From NCBI GenBank assembly GCA_035496255.1, contig DATJEU010000050.1, forward strand, positions 23,118 to 87,117: 64,000 nt of DNA, written 5' to 3'. This DNA comes from Gp6-AA40 sp035496255. GTDB taxonomy: Bacteria; Acidobacteriota; Vicinamibacteria; Vicinamibacterales; UBA2999. Positions 1 to 7,587 of the stretch are shown one piece after another (position 1 is the first letter of the stretch; each line of letters opens with the position of its first letter). The position numbers were made by a program, and so were the translations under genes. A model generated the notes under the pieces. It did not search any database and had not been told where the DNA came from. It saw only the letters and a list, made by a program, of their open reading frames with translations.

Positions 1-679
1 GGTATCGAATACCGGCGTAGCCCGGCTCTTCGACGAGCGCTTCGTCGCCCGGATCGAGTAACACGCGGGCGCACAGGTCGAGACCCTGCTGCGACCCGCT
101 GACGACAACGACCTGTTCCGGAGTGCAGTGGACCGCCCGCGCGCGCGCCACGTAGGCCGCAATCTGCCGGCGAAGCGCCTCCGTGCCGCCTGGCGCCGCG
201 AAGTGATCGAAGTGCGCCGGCGACAGCCGACGCAGGTGGCGCGTCAACAGCCGCCGCCACAACGCAAACGGAAAGCGCTCGAGATCGGGTCCGAGCCGCG
301 ACAGATCGAGGCGGCCCGAAACGGTCGGCGATACGCGCGGGTCCGTGTCGAGCCGGCGGGCGAATCCGGAAATCCGCGATGCCTGCGGCGGCATCCGGCG
401 CAAGGCAGCTGGCGGACGCATCGTGCGGTCGGGCAATTCCGAACAGACAAAGGTGCCCGAGCCGGTCGCGGCCTCGAAATACCCCTCGGCGATCAGCTGT
501 TCGTACGCGGCACTGACGGTGGTGCGTGACACGTTGTAGGCCGTGGCAAACCCACGCGTCGATGGCACGCGCTGCCGCGGCTGAAAGCGGCCGGCCAGGA
601 TGCCCAGGCGCCATTGCTCATAGATCTGGCGGTGCAGCGGGTCCGGCCCCGAGCGATCGAGGATGAACGGCACGGCCAT
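1..679 (-). CDS. MocR/PdxR-type regulator, 3' truncated by window edge
   Basis: The visible 226 residues, read from ATG at 679-677, start with a GntR-type winged helix (about residues 10-75: DPLHRQIYEQWR, then the recognition-helix stretch SRTTVSAAYEQLIAEGYF). A linker follows, then the start of an aminotransferase fold-type I domain (GTEALRRQIAAYVARARA, QVVVVSGSQQGLDLCARVLL). This order is diagnostic of MocR regulators, in which the aminotransferase-like domain senses PLP or an amino-vitamer. The PLP lysine region lies beyond base 1. The gene is divergent from a PNPOx-like gene with 69 bases between start codons, the usual arrangement for a PdxR-like regulator and its target. The effector and target are inferred. 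Confidence 0.9.
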   Translation of the reverse strand, partial: MAVPFILDRSGPDPLHRQIYEQWRLGILAGRFQPRQRVPSTRGFATAYNVSRTTVSAAYEQLIAEGYFEAATGSGTFVCSELPDRTMRPPAALRRMPPQASRISGFARRLDTDPRVSPTVSGRLDLSRLGPDLERFPFALWRRLLTRHLRRLSPAHFDHFAAPGGTEALRRQIAAYVARARAVHCTPEQVVVVSGSQQGLDLCARVLLDPGDEALVEEPGYAGIRY

Positions 680-748
680 AGTGGACTGGTCGAGATTACA
701 CGAAGTGGCTCTTCAGGCAAGTCCGGGTTTGTCTCTACGCTGCACGTC
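680..748. promoter_or_regulatory. divergent promoter region with candidate MocR operator repeats
   Basis: This 69-base spacer between two divergent genes must hold both promoters. Two similar direct words occur at 680-687 (agtggact) and 704-711 (agtggctc), 24 bases apart. MocR regulators commonly bind direct repeats, so these are candidate operators. No convincing -35/-10 pair was picked out. The operator call is inference from position and repetition only. Confidence 0.35.
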
Positions 749-1408
749 ATGAGCGAGAGATTCAGCATCACTCCACGCACCCGGGTGGTTCGGCTGCCCG
801 ACCGCGCCAGCTACGACCGGCAGACCCTCTTCGCGATTCTCGACGAGGCGTTCCTCTGCCATGTGGCCTTCAGCGTCAATGGCCAGCCCTACGCGGTCCC
901 GATGGCCTTCGGCCGCGACGATCAGCACGTGTACCTGCACGCCTCCGCGGCCAGCCGCATGGCCCGCGGCGCGATCGATGGCCTCGACGTCGGCGTCACG
1001 GTGACACTGCTCGACGGCCTGGTCATGGCGCGGTCGGCCTTCCATCATTCGATGAATCACCGGTCGGTGATGGTGGTCGGACGGGCGCGGCTGGTGACCG
1101 ATGCCACCGAGCGCCAGCACGCGTTGCGACGGATCGTCGAACACGTCCTTGCCGGGCGATGGGACGAAGTACGACCACCGTCGGAGAAGGAACTGAAGGC
1201 GACCGCGGTACTCGCACTGCCACTGGTCGAAGTGTCGGGAAAGATCCGGACGGGTCCGCCGGGAGAAGAGGACGAGGATTACACGCTGCCGGTCTGGGCC
1301 GGCGTGATCCCGCTACGAACGATCGCGGACCAGCCTGAGGATGATGGCCGCCTCGTCCCAGGCGTGCGCCGGCTCGATGAACGACGAATCGCGACCCGCG
1401 TTCGCTAA
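749..1408 (+). CDS. pyridoxamine 5'-phosphate oxidase-like FMN-binding protein
   Basis: 219 residues from ATG 749; the open frame runs further upstream, but that part overlaps the divergent promoter and regulator. The early segment (LFAILDEAFLCHVAFSVNG, then PYAVPMAFGRDDQHVYLHAS) matches the split-barrel flavin-binding fold of the PNPOx-like/NimA group: a strand reading out 'AFSVNGQPYAVPM' followed by 'HASAASRMARGAIDG'. Such small FMN proteins act in the cytosol as nitroreductases or pyridoxal-metabolism enzymes. The divergent MocR neighbour favours a vitamin B6 role. The exact substrate cannot be read from sequence. Confidence 0.8.
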   Translation: MSERFSITPRTRVVRLPDRASYDRQTLFAILDEAFLCHVAFSVNGQPYAVPMAFGRDDQHVYLHASAASRMARGAIDGLDVGVTVTLLDGLVMARSAFHHSMNHRSVMVVGRARLVTDATERQHALRRIVEHVLAGRWDEVRPPSEKELKATAVLALPLVEVSGKIRTGPPGEEDEDYTLPVWAGVIPLRTIADQPEDDGRLVPGVRRLDERRIATRVR

Positions 1409-1434
1409 AACGTCGACCACCGGCCTTCGCCCGG

Positions 1435-1456
1435 GGGTGGGTCTGAAGACCCGCCC
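1435..1456. repeat. GC-rich hairpin between convergent genes
   Basis: A near-perfect inverted repeat (gggtgggtct, loop gaa, agacccgccc) sits in the 118-base gap between two convergent genes. It may end transcription from both sides or be a copy of a REP-like palindrome. No T-run follows on the plus strand, so a classic intrinsic terminator is not supported. Confidence 0.5.
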
Positions 1457-1526
1457 GTACGCGTACGCGAGATCACACGTCGCTCTGACAGCGATGCGAC
1501 CAGGCCTCTTTCGTCCCGTGTGACAG

Positions 1527-2606
1527 CTACCGCAGGTGCGCGGCGAGAAAGCGTTCGATGTACGGCTGCACGAGGTGGGCTCCGAGGCCGGGCACGAGGT
1601 CAAAGGCGTGTTCGGCCCAGGGCAACTCGAGGTAGATCGAGGAGGCGCCGGCCGCTTTCAGCTTCGCGTCGAGCTCACGGCCGAAGCGCGCCTCCACGAC
1701 ATGATCGCGCGCACCGTAAATGAGGAGCGTCGGCGGCGCGCGCTTCGACACATAACTGACCGGCGATGCCGCCGCGTACAGCCGCGGCACGGTATCCGGC
1801 GTCCCGCCCAGAAACGCTTCGAGCGGCTGGCGAACCGGCATCGGGTCCGGCGACGGCGGGCTGCGCCAGCCTTCGGCCAGATCCGTTGGGCCATACAGAC
1901 TGATCACAGCCGAGAATCGTCCCGGCTCGGTGAACGCTTCGACCAACGCCAGTTGCGCACCAGACGACCGGCCGACCAGCGCCATCAGCCGCGGATCGCC
2001 GCCGTAATCCGACGCGTGCGCCACGACCCACTCGATCGCCGCATGGACGTCATTGATCTGCGCCGGCCACTTCGATTGCGGTGCATGGCGATAGTCAATG
2101 GCGATGACGACGTAGCCGCGACGCGCCAGGCCGCTCGCAAAGCTTCCGTCATCGGCCGGACCACCGCGCTGCCAGGCCCCGCCATAAAGCTGGATCACGA
2201 TCGGAAAAAAGCCCTTGGCCGGCGAGCGGTACACATCGATCGTCAGCGGCCGACCGCCGGGCTCCGCGAAGACGACGCCCCGCGTGATCATCACCTCTTC
2301 GCTCTCGTGCCCGGTGACCGGTGACGGCAGCGCCGACGCGAGAGCGTCGAAGTGGGTCCGGGTGGCGCGAAACTCCGCAAGCGGCCGCGACGCAATCACC
2401 ATCACGACGAGGACGAGCCCCGCAACGACTGGCCGGGACGCACCGCGCAGGCGCAGCGCCAGGACGCCGGTGACGACCGCCGCGATCAGCAGCAGCGGTG
2501 ACACCTCGGGCATCACGACACCCAGCGGCAGCAAGGCATGGACGGGAGCCGGAACGACGATCCAGATACTGAGAAAAAGGAGAACGACGGCCGACAGCAG
2601 TATCAC
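1527..2606 (-). CDS. alpha/beta hydrolase (BD-FAE/esterase type) with N-terminal membrane segments
   Basis: 359 residues. Three hydrophobic helices occupy about residues 1-25, 32-50 and 58-76, so the catalytic part is membrane-tethered. The hydrolase domain from about residue 105 has an oxyanion-type motif (LYGGAWQRGG), the nucleophile elbow GRSSG with the catalytic serine, a late acid (YGARDHVVEARFG) and a C-terminal histidine (WAEHAFDL). This matches carboxylesterase/acylamino-peptidase relatives of the BD-FAE group, usually acting on carboxyl esters. The gene lies downstream of the large flavoprotein gene on the same strand, separated by 63 bases containing a hairpin. Its substrate is unknown. 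Confidence 0.85.
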   Translation of the reverse strand: MILLSAVVLLFLSIWIVVPAPVHALLPLGVVMPEVSPLLLIAAVVTGVLALRLRGASRPVVAGLVLVVMVIASRPLAEFRATRTHFDALASALPSPVTGHESEEVMITRGVVFAEPGGRPLTIDVYRSPAKGFFPIVIQLYGGAWQRGGPADDGSFASGLARRGYVVIAIDYRHAPQSKWPAQINDVHAAIEWVVAHASDYGGDPRLMALVGRSSGAQLALVEAFTEPGRFSAVISLYGPTDLAEGWRSPPSPDPMPVRQPLEAFLGGTPDTVPRLYAAASPVSYVSKRAPPTLLIYGARDHVVEARFGRELDAKLKAAGASSIYLELPWAEHAFDLVPGLGAHLVQPYIERFLAAHLR

Positions 2607-2669
2607 GAGCCTGTCCTTCGGGCCTACAGGCTGCGGACTGTCCGGTCTGCAGTCCGAAGGCCGAGGGCC

Positions 2670-5600
2670 TCAGACATGTTGCAGATCGACGGTCTCCAGC
2701 AGGCGATCGAGCCAGAGATTCGACAGCTTCTCCTGCACGGTGTTCTGCCGCAGGCGGGCGTTCAGGTTCGGAAAATCGACCTTGTCCATCTCCTGATCCT
2801 GGTTGAAGCACGAGAAGACGAACTCTTCCTTCCCGGTCACGGGATCAACGTGCTTCTGCAGGCACTGGGCGCAGACTTCCTTCATCATGCACTGCATCGG
2901 CGAGTTGATGCTCGCGATGCCGACGTGATCGCGGCGGATGAATGGGGCCAGCGCGCCAGACCGCGCGGCTTTCACCGCGGCCATCATCCGGTCCGACCCA
3001 ATCGCGATGATCCGCGTCACATCCTTCAGCGGTACCAGTTGGTTCCCGAGCTTTCCTTCGCCGTACGCGACCATCGCCTGGACGATGTTGCCGCGGAAGT
3101 GGGCGTCCTGTGGACGCCCCGGTGAGATTTCGGCGCCGACGTCCGTGCTCCAGATCACCTGGTCGGTCGCGACCTCGATCTCCTCGCGCTTGTAGAGGTC
3201 CTCGCCCTTCTTGTAGCCGGCGAAGTAGATCACCTTGTTACCGTTTTCCCGCAGTGCCTTCGCAATCGAAAACAGCACCGCGTTGCCGAGTCCGCCGCCG
3301 GCGAGCAGCACGCTTTCGCCCTTCGGGATGTCGGTCGGCGTCCCCGTCGGTCCCATCACCACGACCGGCTCACCGGGCCTCAGGTAGGCGATCAGACGAC
3401 TCGACACGCCCATCTCGAGCGCGATCAGCGACAACAGGCCCTTCTCGCGATCGACCCAGGCACCGGTCAAGGCAATGCCTTCCATGAGGAGGGGTAACTC
3501 CCGACTCCCAACATCTGACGCTCGACCAACTCCCAAAGCTGCCGAGTCCGCAGTGGGAGTTGGACCAGCGACAGACGTTGGGCGCTGGGGGTTGTGCTGC
3601 ACTCGTGCCGCGAGCGACTCGAAGTTCTGCAGCCGGTAGAACTGCCCGGGCGAGAAGTGCCTGGCCGCCGCCGGTGCCTTCACCACCACTTCGACAATCG
3701 TGTCGGTCAGGCGTTCGACCCGCTCGACTCGGGCGAGCAGATCGTCGTCAAGCGCCTGCACGAGCTGTGACCAGGCCGTTTCCAGCTCAGGACGCTGACC
3801 GAGCGTGGCCGCCTGGTGAATGTCGTCGGTGAACAGCGCGGCGACATGGCGGTAGCCGTGCTTCGCCGAGGCCATCGCCTTGACCACGTTGCCGGCGTAC
3901 AGCGGATGGTTATCGCCGTAGTACGAGATCAAGCGGCCGTTGTCGTTGTACGACGTGAAGAACCCCGCCGCGTCGGGCACAAGCGAGACGTCCGCGCCGG
4001 CGCCCTCGGCACGGAAGCCCTGGAAGAAGCGCTTCCTGCCATCGAGCTCAAACGTGCCCGGCGCTTCCTTCTCGTAGGTGACGTTCGGCGACGTGCCGGC
4101 CGCCACGAGGATCGTGCGCGCCGGCAACTCCACCGGACCATTCGGTCCCTTGAAGACGAGCGCCTTCGCGTGATCTTTCTCGTCGGCAATGATCTCGCGT
4201 GGGTCGAGGTTCTCCGCGAACCAGATCCCTTCCTCGAGCGCCTTGATCACTTCCTCATGATTGAGGCGGTATGCCGGCGAGTCGACCATCCGCTTGCGAT
4301 ACGCGAGCGTGACGCCGCCCCACTGGCGCATCATCGGAATGAAGTTCGGCTGCTCGCCCGCCGCGACGGCCCGCTGCCGCTCGGCACGAACGGCGCGTCC
4401 GTGCCCGATGAACTCGTCGAGAATGGCGAGCTCTTCCGAGTCGTACATCTTGCGGACGGCCTCGACGCCCTTCTCCGCCACCAGCGCGTCGTACCGCTCG
4501 AGCGTCTTCTCCACCTGAATCGGGTAGTAGGCGAACAACTCCGTGGCCGTGTCGATCCCGGTCAGGCCGCCGCCGATCACGACGGCCGGCAGCCGCGCCT
4601 GCAGGTTGGGGAACGCGTCGCGCTTGAAGGCCCCGGTCAACTGCAGCGCCATCAGGAAGTCGCTGGCCTTCCGCACGCCGCGCACCAGGTTGTTCTTCAT
4701 GTCGATCACCGTCGGTTTGCCCGCCCCGGCGGCAATCGCGATGTGATCGAAGCCGCGCGCCCAGGCGTCGTCGATCGGCAGCGAACCGCCGAAGCGGATG
4801 CCGCCGTAGATGCGCAGGTGATCGCGCCGCGCCAGCGTGAGGTGGATCAGCGTGAGGAAGTTCTTGTCCCAGCGCACGGTGATGCCGTACTCGGACACAC
4901 CGCCGAAGCCTTCGAGCACACGCTCGTCGAGACGCTTGTAGATATCGGCCCAGTGCTGCAGCGGCAGCGGCGCACGCCGCCTGGCCGACCGGCCGGACGC
5001 CGGTCCTTCGCGGGCTTCACCGGTGAGTGCCTTCGGCAGCGGCTCGATCTTCAAGCCGTCGATGGCGACGACCCCGAATCCTTCGTTCAGCAGATAGTGC
5101 GACAGCGTGTAGCCGGCAGGACCGAGCCCGACGACGAGCACGTTGCGGCCGTTATACGGTAGCGCGTACGGACGACGGACGTTGAGCGGATTCCATCGCG
5201 TCAGGAGGCCGTACATCTCGACACCCCACGGCATCCGCAGCACGTCGGTCAGGACGCCGGTTTCGGCCATCGGGATGTTGACCGGGTCCTGCTTCTGGTA
5301 GATGCACGCCTTCATGCAGTCGTTGCAGATGCGGTGACCGGTGCCGGGGCACATCGGGTTGTCGATGGTGATGATGGCCAGCGCGCCGAGCGCATCGCCC
5401 GACTTGCGCAGCATGTGCTCTTCCGAGATCTTCTGATCGAGCGGGCAGCCGGGCAGCGGGATCCCGAGCGGATTCGCCAGCACGGTGCCCTGCTTGTCGT
5501 GCAGCCCTTTCGAGCACGAATCCTTGTCGCGCTCGTGGCACAGCACGCAGTAATGGATCTCGCTCAACATCTCGCGCGTGTTGCCGCGCGGATCGGTCAG

Positions 5601-6323
5601 CTTGAAGCCATCGCGACGCCGCAGGCGATCATCGGGGCCGATCATCGCCTCCGGCAGCTCCGGCCTCGGACGCTGCACCTGCACCAGGTGCATGTAGTCG
5701 AGCGTCTCCGGAAAGCGGAAGATCACCCAGGAGCGACAGGCAGGATCGTGCAGGTGCGCGGCGCACCAGCGCCTCAGCGCATCCAGCTTCGCCGTGATTG
5801 CGGCTTTGTCCTCTTCACTCCCTTCAGCCCGCGCGGCGGCCTCCTGATCGAGCAGCAGGCACCCGGCGTTCGCGACGGCCTGCTCGCGATCGAGATCGGC
5901 CCATGGCTTCAGCAGCTCCTCGACGACAGCGGCGTCGGCGGGATCGAGCCTCAGGTGCTGGCCCCCCTTGACCAGCGGCAGCGCGCGCTTGCGGACGAAG
6001 TCCACCTTGAACCGGAACAGCGCCTCCAGTGCCGTGGTCTCCGCGGTCATCGTTCCGGCCGTCCCTTCCACTTTGAAGAGCGCGGCAAGGAAACGGCTGA
6101 CGTGCGGCGCCATGCGCACGATCAGGTCGGATGTCTGCTGCGGCGACCGCGGCGCGTCCGGATCCGCGCGATAGCCGTCCCACTCGGACCAGAATTGCGG
6201 ATCGGCGGCCTGCACCTGGCCGCAGAAGACCTCGTATAGATCCCGCAGGCGCGGTGCGGAGTGGAGGTCGGCGTACGTGAACCCATGGATGCCCAGCGGC
6301 ATCGCCGGCGAAGGCTGTGTCAT
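2670..6323 (-). CDS. 1217-aa fused flavoprotein: ferredoxin-like/GltD-like module plus PyrK/FNR-like module
   Basis: One chain appears to join two redox modules. An N-terminal helical part ends in cysteine clusters at about residues 257-271 and 291-339 (CVLCHERDKDSC, CPLDQ, MCPGTGHRICNDCMKAC), probably Fe-S ligands. A GltD-like pyridine nucleotide/FAD core follows, with GLGPAG at about 395 and GGGLTGID at about 585. Next is an FNR-like domain (SPGQFYRLQNF; NAD-binding GGGLGNAVLFSIAKAL at about 1010), then a PyrK-like C-terminal cluster (CMMKEVCAQC plus a later SCF cysteine, about 1141-1171). Separate proteins of these kinds form NfnAB and glutamate-synthase-type complexes, so electron transfer between NAD(P)H and ferredoxin is inferred. 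Residues about 906-944 are encoded by a palindromic repeat (see the repeat at 3507-3582). Confidence 0.75.
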   Translation of the reverse strand: MTQPSPAMPLGIHGFTYADLHSAPRLRDLYEVFCGQVQAADPQFWSEWDGYRADPDAPRSPQQTSDLIVRMAPHVSRFLAALFKVEGTAGTMTAETTALEALFRFKVDFVRKRALPLVKGGQHLRLDPADAAVVEELLKPWADLDREQAVANAGCLLLDQEAAARAEGSEEDKAAITAKLDALRRWCAAHLHDPACRSWVIFRFPETLDYMHLVQVQRPRPELPEAMIGPDDRLRRRDGFKLTDPRGNTREMLSEIHYCVLCHERDKDSCSKGLHDKQGTVLANPLGIPLPGCPLDQKISEEHMLRKSGDALGALAIITIDNPMCPGTGHRICNDCMKACIYQKQDPVNIPMAETGVLTDVLRMPWGVEMYGLLTRWNPLNVRRPYALPYNGRNVLVVGLGPAGYTLSHYLLNEGFGVVAIDGLKIEPLPKALTGEAREGPASGRSARRRAPLPLQHWADIYKRLDERVLEGFGGVSEYGITVRWDKNFLTLIHLTLARRDHLRIYGGIRFGGSLPIDDAWARGFDHIAIAAGAGKPTVIDMKNNLVRGVRKASDFLMALQLTGAFKRDAFPNLQARLPAVVIGGGLTGIDTATELFAYYPIQVEKTLERYDALVAEKGVEAVRKMYDSEELAILDEFIGHGRAVRAERQRAVAAGEQPNFIPMMRQWGGVTLAYRKRMVDSPAYRLNHEEVIKALEEGIWFAENLDPREIIADEKDHAKALVFKGPNGPVELPARTILVAAGTSPNVTYEKEAPGTFELDGRKRFFQGFRAEGAGADVSLVPDAAGFFTSYNDNGRLISYYGDNHPLYAGNVVKAMASAKHGYRHVAALFTDDIHQAATLGQRPELETAWSQLVQALDDDLLARVERVERLTDTIVEVVVKAPAAARHFSPGQFYRLQNFESLAARVQHNPQRPTSVAGPTPTADSAALGVGRASDVGSRELPLLMEGIALTGAWVDREKGLLSLIALEMGVSSRLIAYLRPGEPVVVMGPTGTPTDIPKGESVLLAGGGLGNAVLFSIAKALRENGNKVIYFAGYKKGEDLYKREEIEVATDQVIWSTDVGAEISPGRPQDAHFRGNIVQAMVAYGEGKLGNQLVPLKDVTRIIAIGSDRMMAAVKAARSGALAPFIRRDHVGIASINSPMQCMMKEVCAQCLQKHVDPVTGKEEFVFSCFNQDQEMDKVDFPNLNARLRQNTVQEKLSNLWLDRLLETVDLQHV
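3507..3582. repeat. nested palindrome inserted in frame inside the flavoprotein gene
   Basis: Inner arms are ccaactccca (3526-3535) and tgggagttgg (3554-3563). Outer arms are 3507-3522 and 3567-3582, 14 of 16 matching. The wording resembles the intergenic repeat at 21659-21726. The encoded stretch is proline/alanine/serine-rich and interrupts an otherwise conserved FNR-like domain between YRLQNF and MEGIALTGAW. Confidence 0.7.
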
Positions 6324-6380
6324 GTGCGAAAGAATCAGTATCGAGTGCTTCGTGAACCCCTTATTTTACTGCACGTTACC

Positions 6381-6410
6381 TTGACGCCCCCGGGACCGGA
6401 TTGGTACGCT
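6381..6410 (+). promoter_or_regulatory. candidate sigma-70 promoter for thiS
   Basis: TTGACG at 6381-6386 and TACGCT at 6405-6410 are separated by 18 bases and lie just upstream of thiS. The match to consensus is fair at -35 and modest at -10. It is the best pair in the 107-base spacer between divergent genes. Confidence 0.35.
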
Positions 6411-6430
6411 CACCATTGCCGCGTGGTTCC

Positions 6431-6631
6431 ATGCACATCACCCTGAACGGCGAGCCGTACGAACTCGATCAACCGGTGAGCATCACCGATCTGCTGACGA
6501 AGCTCGACATCGACCCTCGCCGCGTCGCCATCGAACACAATCTCGCCATCCTGAAGCGCCAGCGGTTTCCCGACGTCGTGGTCGGCGACGGCGACACGAT
6601 CGAGATCGTGAACTTCGTCGGGGGCGGCTGA
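6431..6631 (+). CDS. thiS: sulfur carrier protein ThiS
   Basis: 66 residues from ATG 6431 (MHITLNGEPYELDQPVSITD). The beta-grasp protein ends in the diagnostic Gly-Gly (IEIVNFVGGG), which is adenylated and converted to a thiocarboxylate that donates sulfur for the thiazole ring of thiamine. An in-frame upstream start at 6401 would add 10 residues with no homology. The family is about 65 residues, so the length is normal. thiG follows after 176 bases, as expected for this pathway. Confidence 0.95.
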   Translation: MHITLNGEPYELDQPVSITDLLTKLDIDPRRVAIEHNLAILKRQRFPDVVVGDGDTIEIVNFVGGG

Positions 6632-6677
6632 CCCTCCGTGAGGACATTACTCACGCGGGTGGCGCCGGGAGGGCCCG

Positions 6678-6740
6678 ACTCCGCGCCGCAGGCCCCGGGG
6701 CCCCAACGCGTACGCTTGCGCGGTGGGGTGGCCGCGGAGT
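6678..6740. repeat. three-stem palindromic structure between thiS and thiG
   Basis: Outer arms actccgcg (6678-6685) and cgcggagt (6733-6740) pair perfectly. Inside are the self-complementary ggccccggggcc (6691-6702) and a stem ccccaacgcg / cgcggtgggg with one mismatch, whose first bases overlap it. The layout (outer stem with two inner stems) resembles the element at 24085-24155. It could act as an RNA structure in the thiS-thiG transcript or be a mobile palindrome. The conserved TPP riboswitch words were not seen. Confidence 0.5.
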
Positions 6741-6807
6741 GCGGATACCCGGCGACAGGACCGCTACGGTAATTTCCGTTCGCGACAGACTGCCAGAGAC
6801 TCAGAGA

Positions 6808-7587
6808 ATGAATGACACTCCGTTTGTGATTGCCGGCCGCACGTTTCGCTCGCGGCTGATCGTCGGCACCGGCAAATATTCCTCGAACGCGGTGATGGCG
6901 CAGGCACATGAAGCTTCTGGCGCCGACATGGTCACGGTCGCGGTCCGCCGCGTCAACATCTCCGACCGCTCACGTGAATCGCTGCTCGACTACATCGACA
7001 CGAGCCGCATCTTCATCCTGCCGAACACGGCCGGTTGCTACAGCGCCGACGAAGCCATCCGCACCGCCCATCTCGGCCGCGAAGCGGGCCTCTCCAACTG
7101 GGTCAAGCTCGAAGTGATCGGCGACGAGCGCACGTTGTTCCCCGACAACGAGGCGCTGATCGCCGCCACGCGGACGCTGGTCAAGGACGGATTCGTGGTG
7201 CTGCCGTACACCAACGACGACCCGATCGCCTGCCGCAAGCTCGAAGACGCCGGGGCGGCGGCGGTGATGCCGCTGGGGGCGCCAATCGGATCGGGGCTGG
7301 GAATTCAGAACGTCAACAACATCCGCATCATCCGCGAGTTGTCACACGTACCGGTCATCGTCGACGCCGGCGTCGGCACCGCATCCGACGCCGCCCTGGC
7401 GATGGAACTGGGCGCCGACGGCGTGCTGATGAACACGGCGATCGCCGGCGCCGATCATCCGGTCGCCATGGCGAGCGCAATGAAGCACGCCATCATCGCC
7501 GGCCGCCTCGCCTTCATCGCCGGTCGCATTCCGAAGAAGATGTATGCCACGGCGAGCAGTCCTCTCGAAGGCGTCGTCGGTCGGTGA
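6808..7587 (+). CDS. thiG: thiazole synthase ThiG
   Basis: 259 residues from ATG 6808 (MNDTPFVIAGRTFRSRLIVG), the normal family length; upstream in-frame codons show no conservation. The TIM barrel shows VKLEVIGDERTLFPD with the Schiff-base lysine region, the phosphate-binding end PVIVDAGVGTASDAALAMELG, and GADGVLMNTAIAGADHP. It condenses 1-deoxyxylulose 5-phosphate, the ThiS thiocarboxylate and dehydroglycine (or glycine) to the thiazole phosphate. Its stop overlaps the next gene's GTG (GTGA), suggesting translational coupling. Confidence 0.96.
   Translation: MNDTPFVIAGRTFRSRLIVGTGKYSSNAVMAQAHEASGADMVTVAVRRVNISDRSRESLLDYIDTSRIFILPNTAGCYSADEAIRTAHLGREAGLSNWVKLEVIGDERTLFPDNEALIAATRTLVKDGFVVLPYTNDDPIACRKLEDAGAAAVMPLGAPIGSGLGIQNVNNIRIIRELSHVPVIVDAGVGTASDAALAMELGADGVLMNTAIAGADHPVAMASAMKHAIIAGRLAFIAGRIPKKMYATASSPLEGVVGR

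Noticed and set aside
3816..5162. 448-codon plus-strand open frame antisense to the flavoprotein gene
   Set aside because: It is a GC-skew shadow: its residues are His/Arg/Asp-rich with no domain, while the minus strand encodes conserved motifs throughout.
6324..6808. TPP riboswitch for thiS/thiG
   Set aside because: The conserved TPP words were looked for in both spacers and not found.
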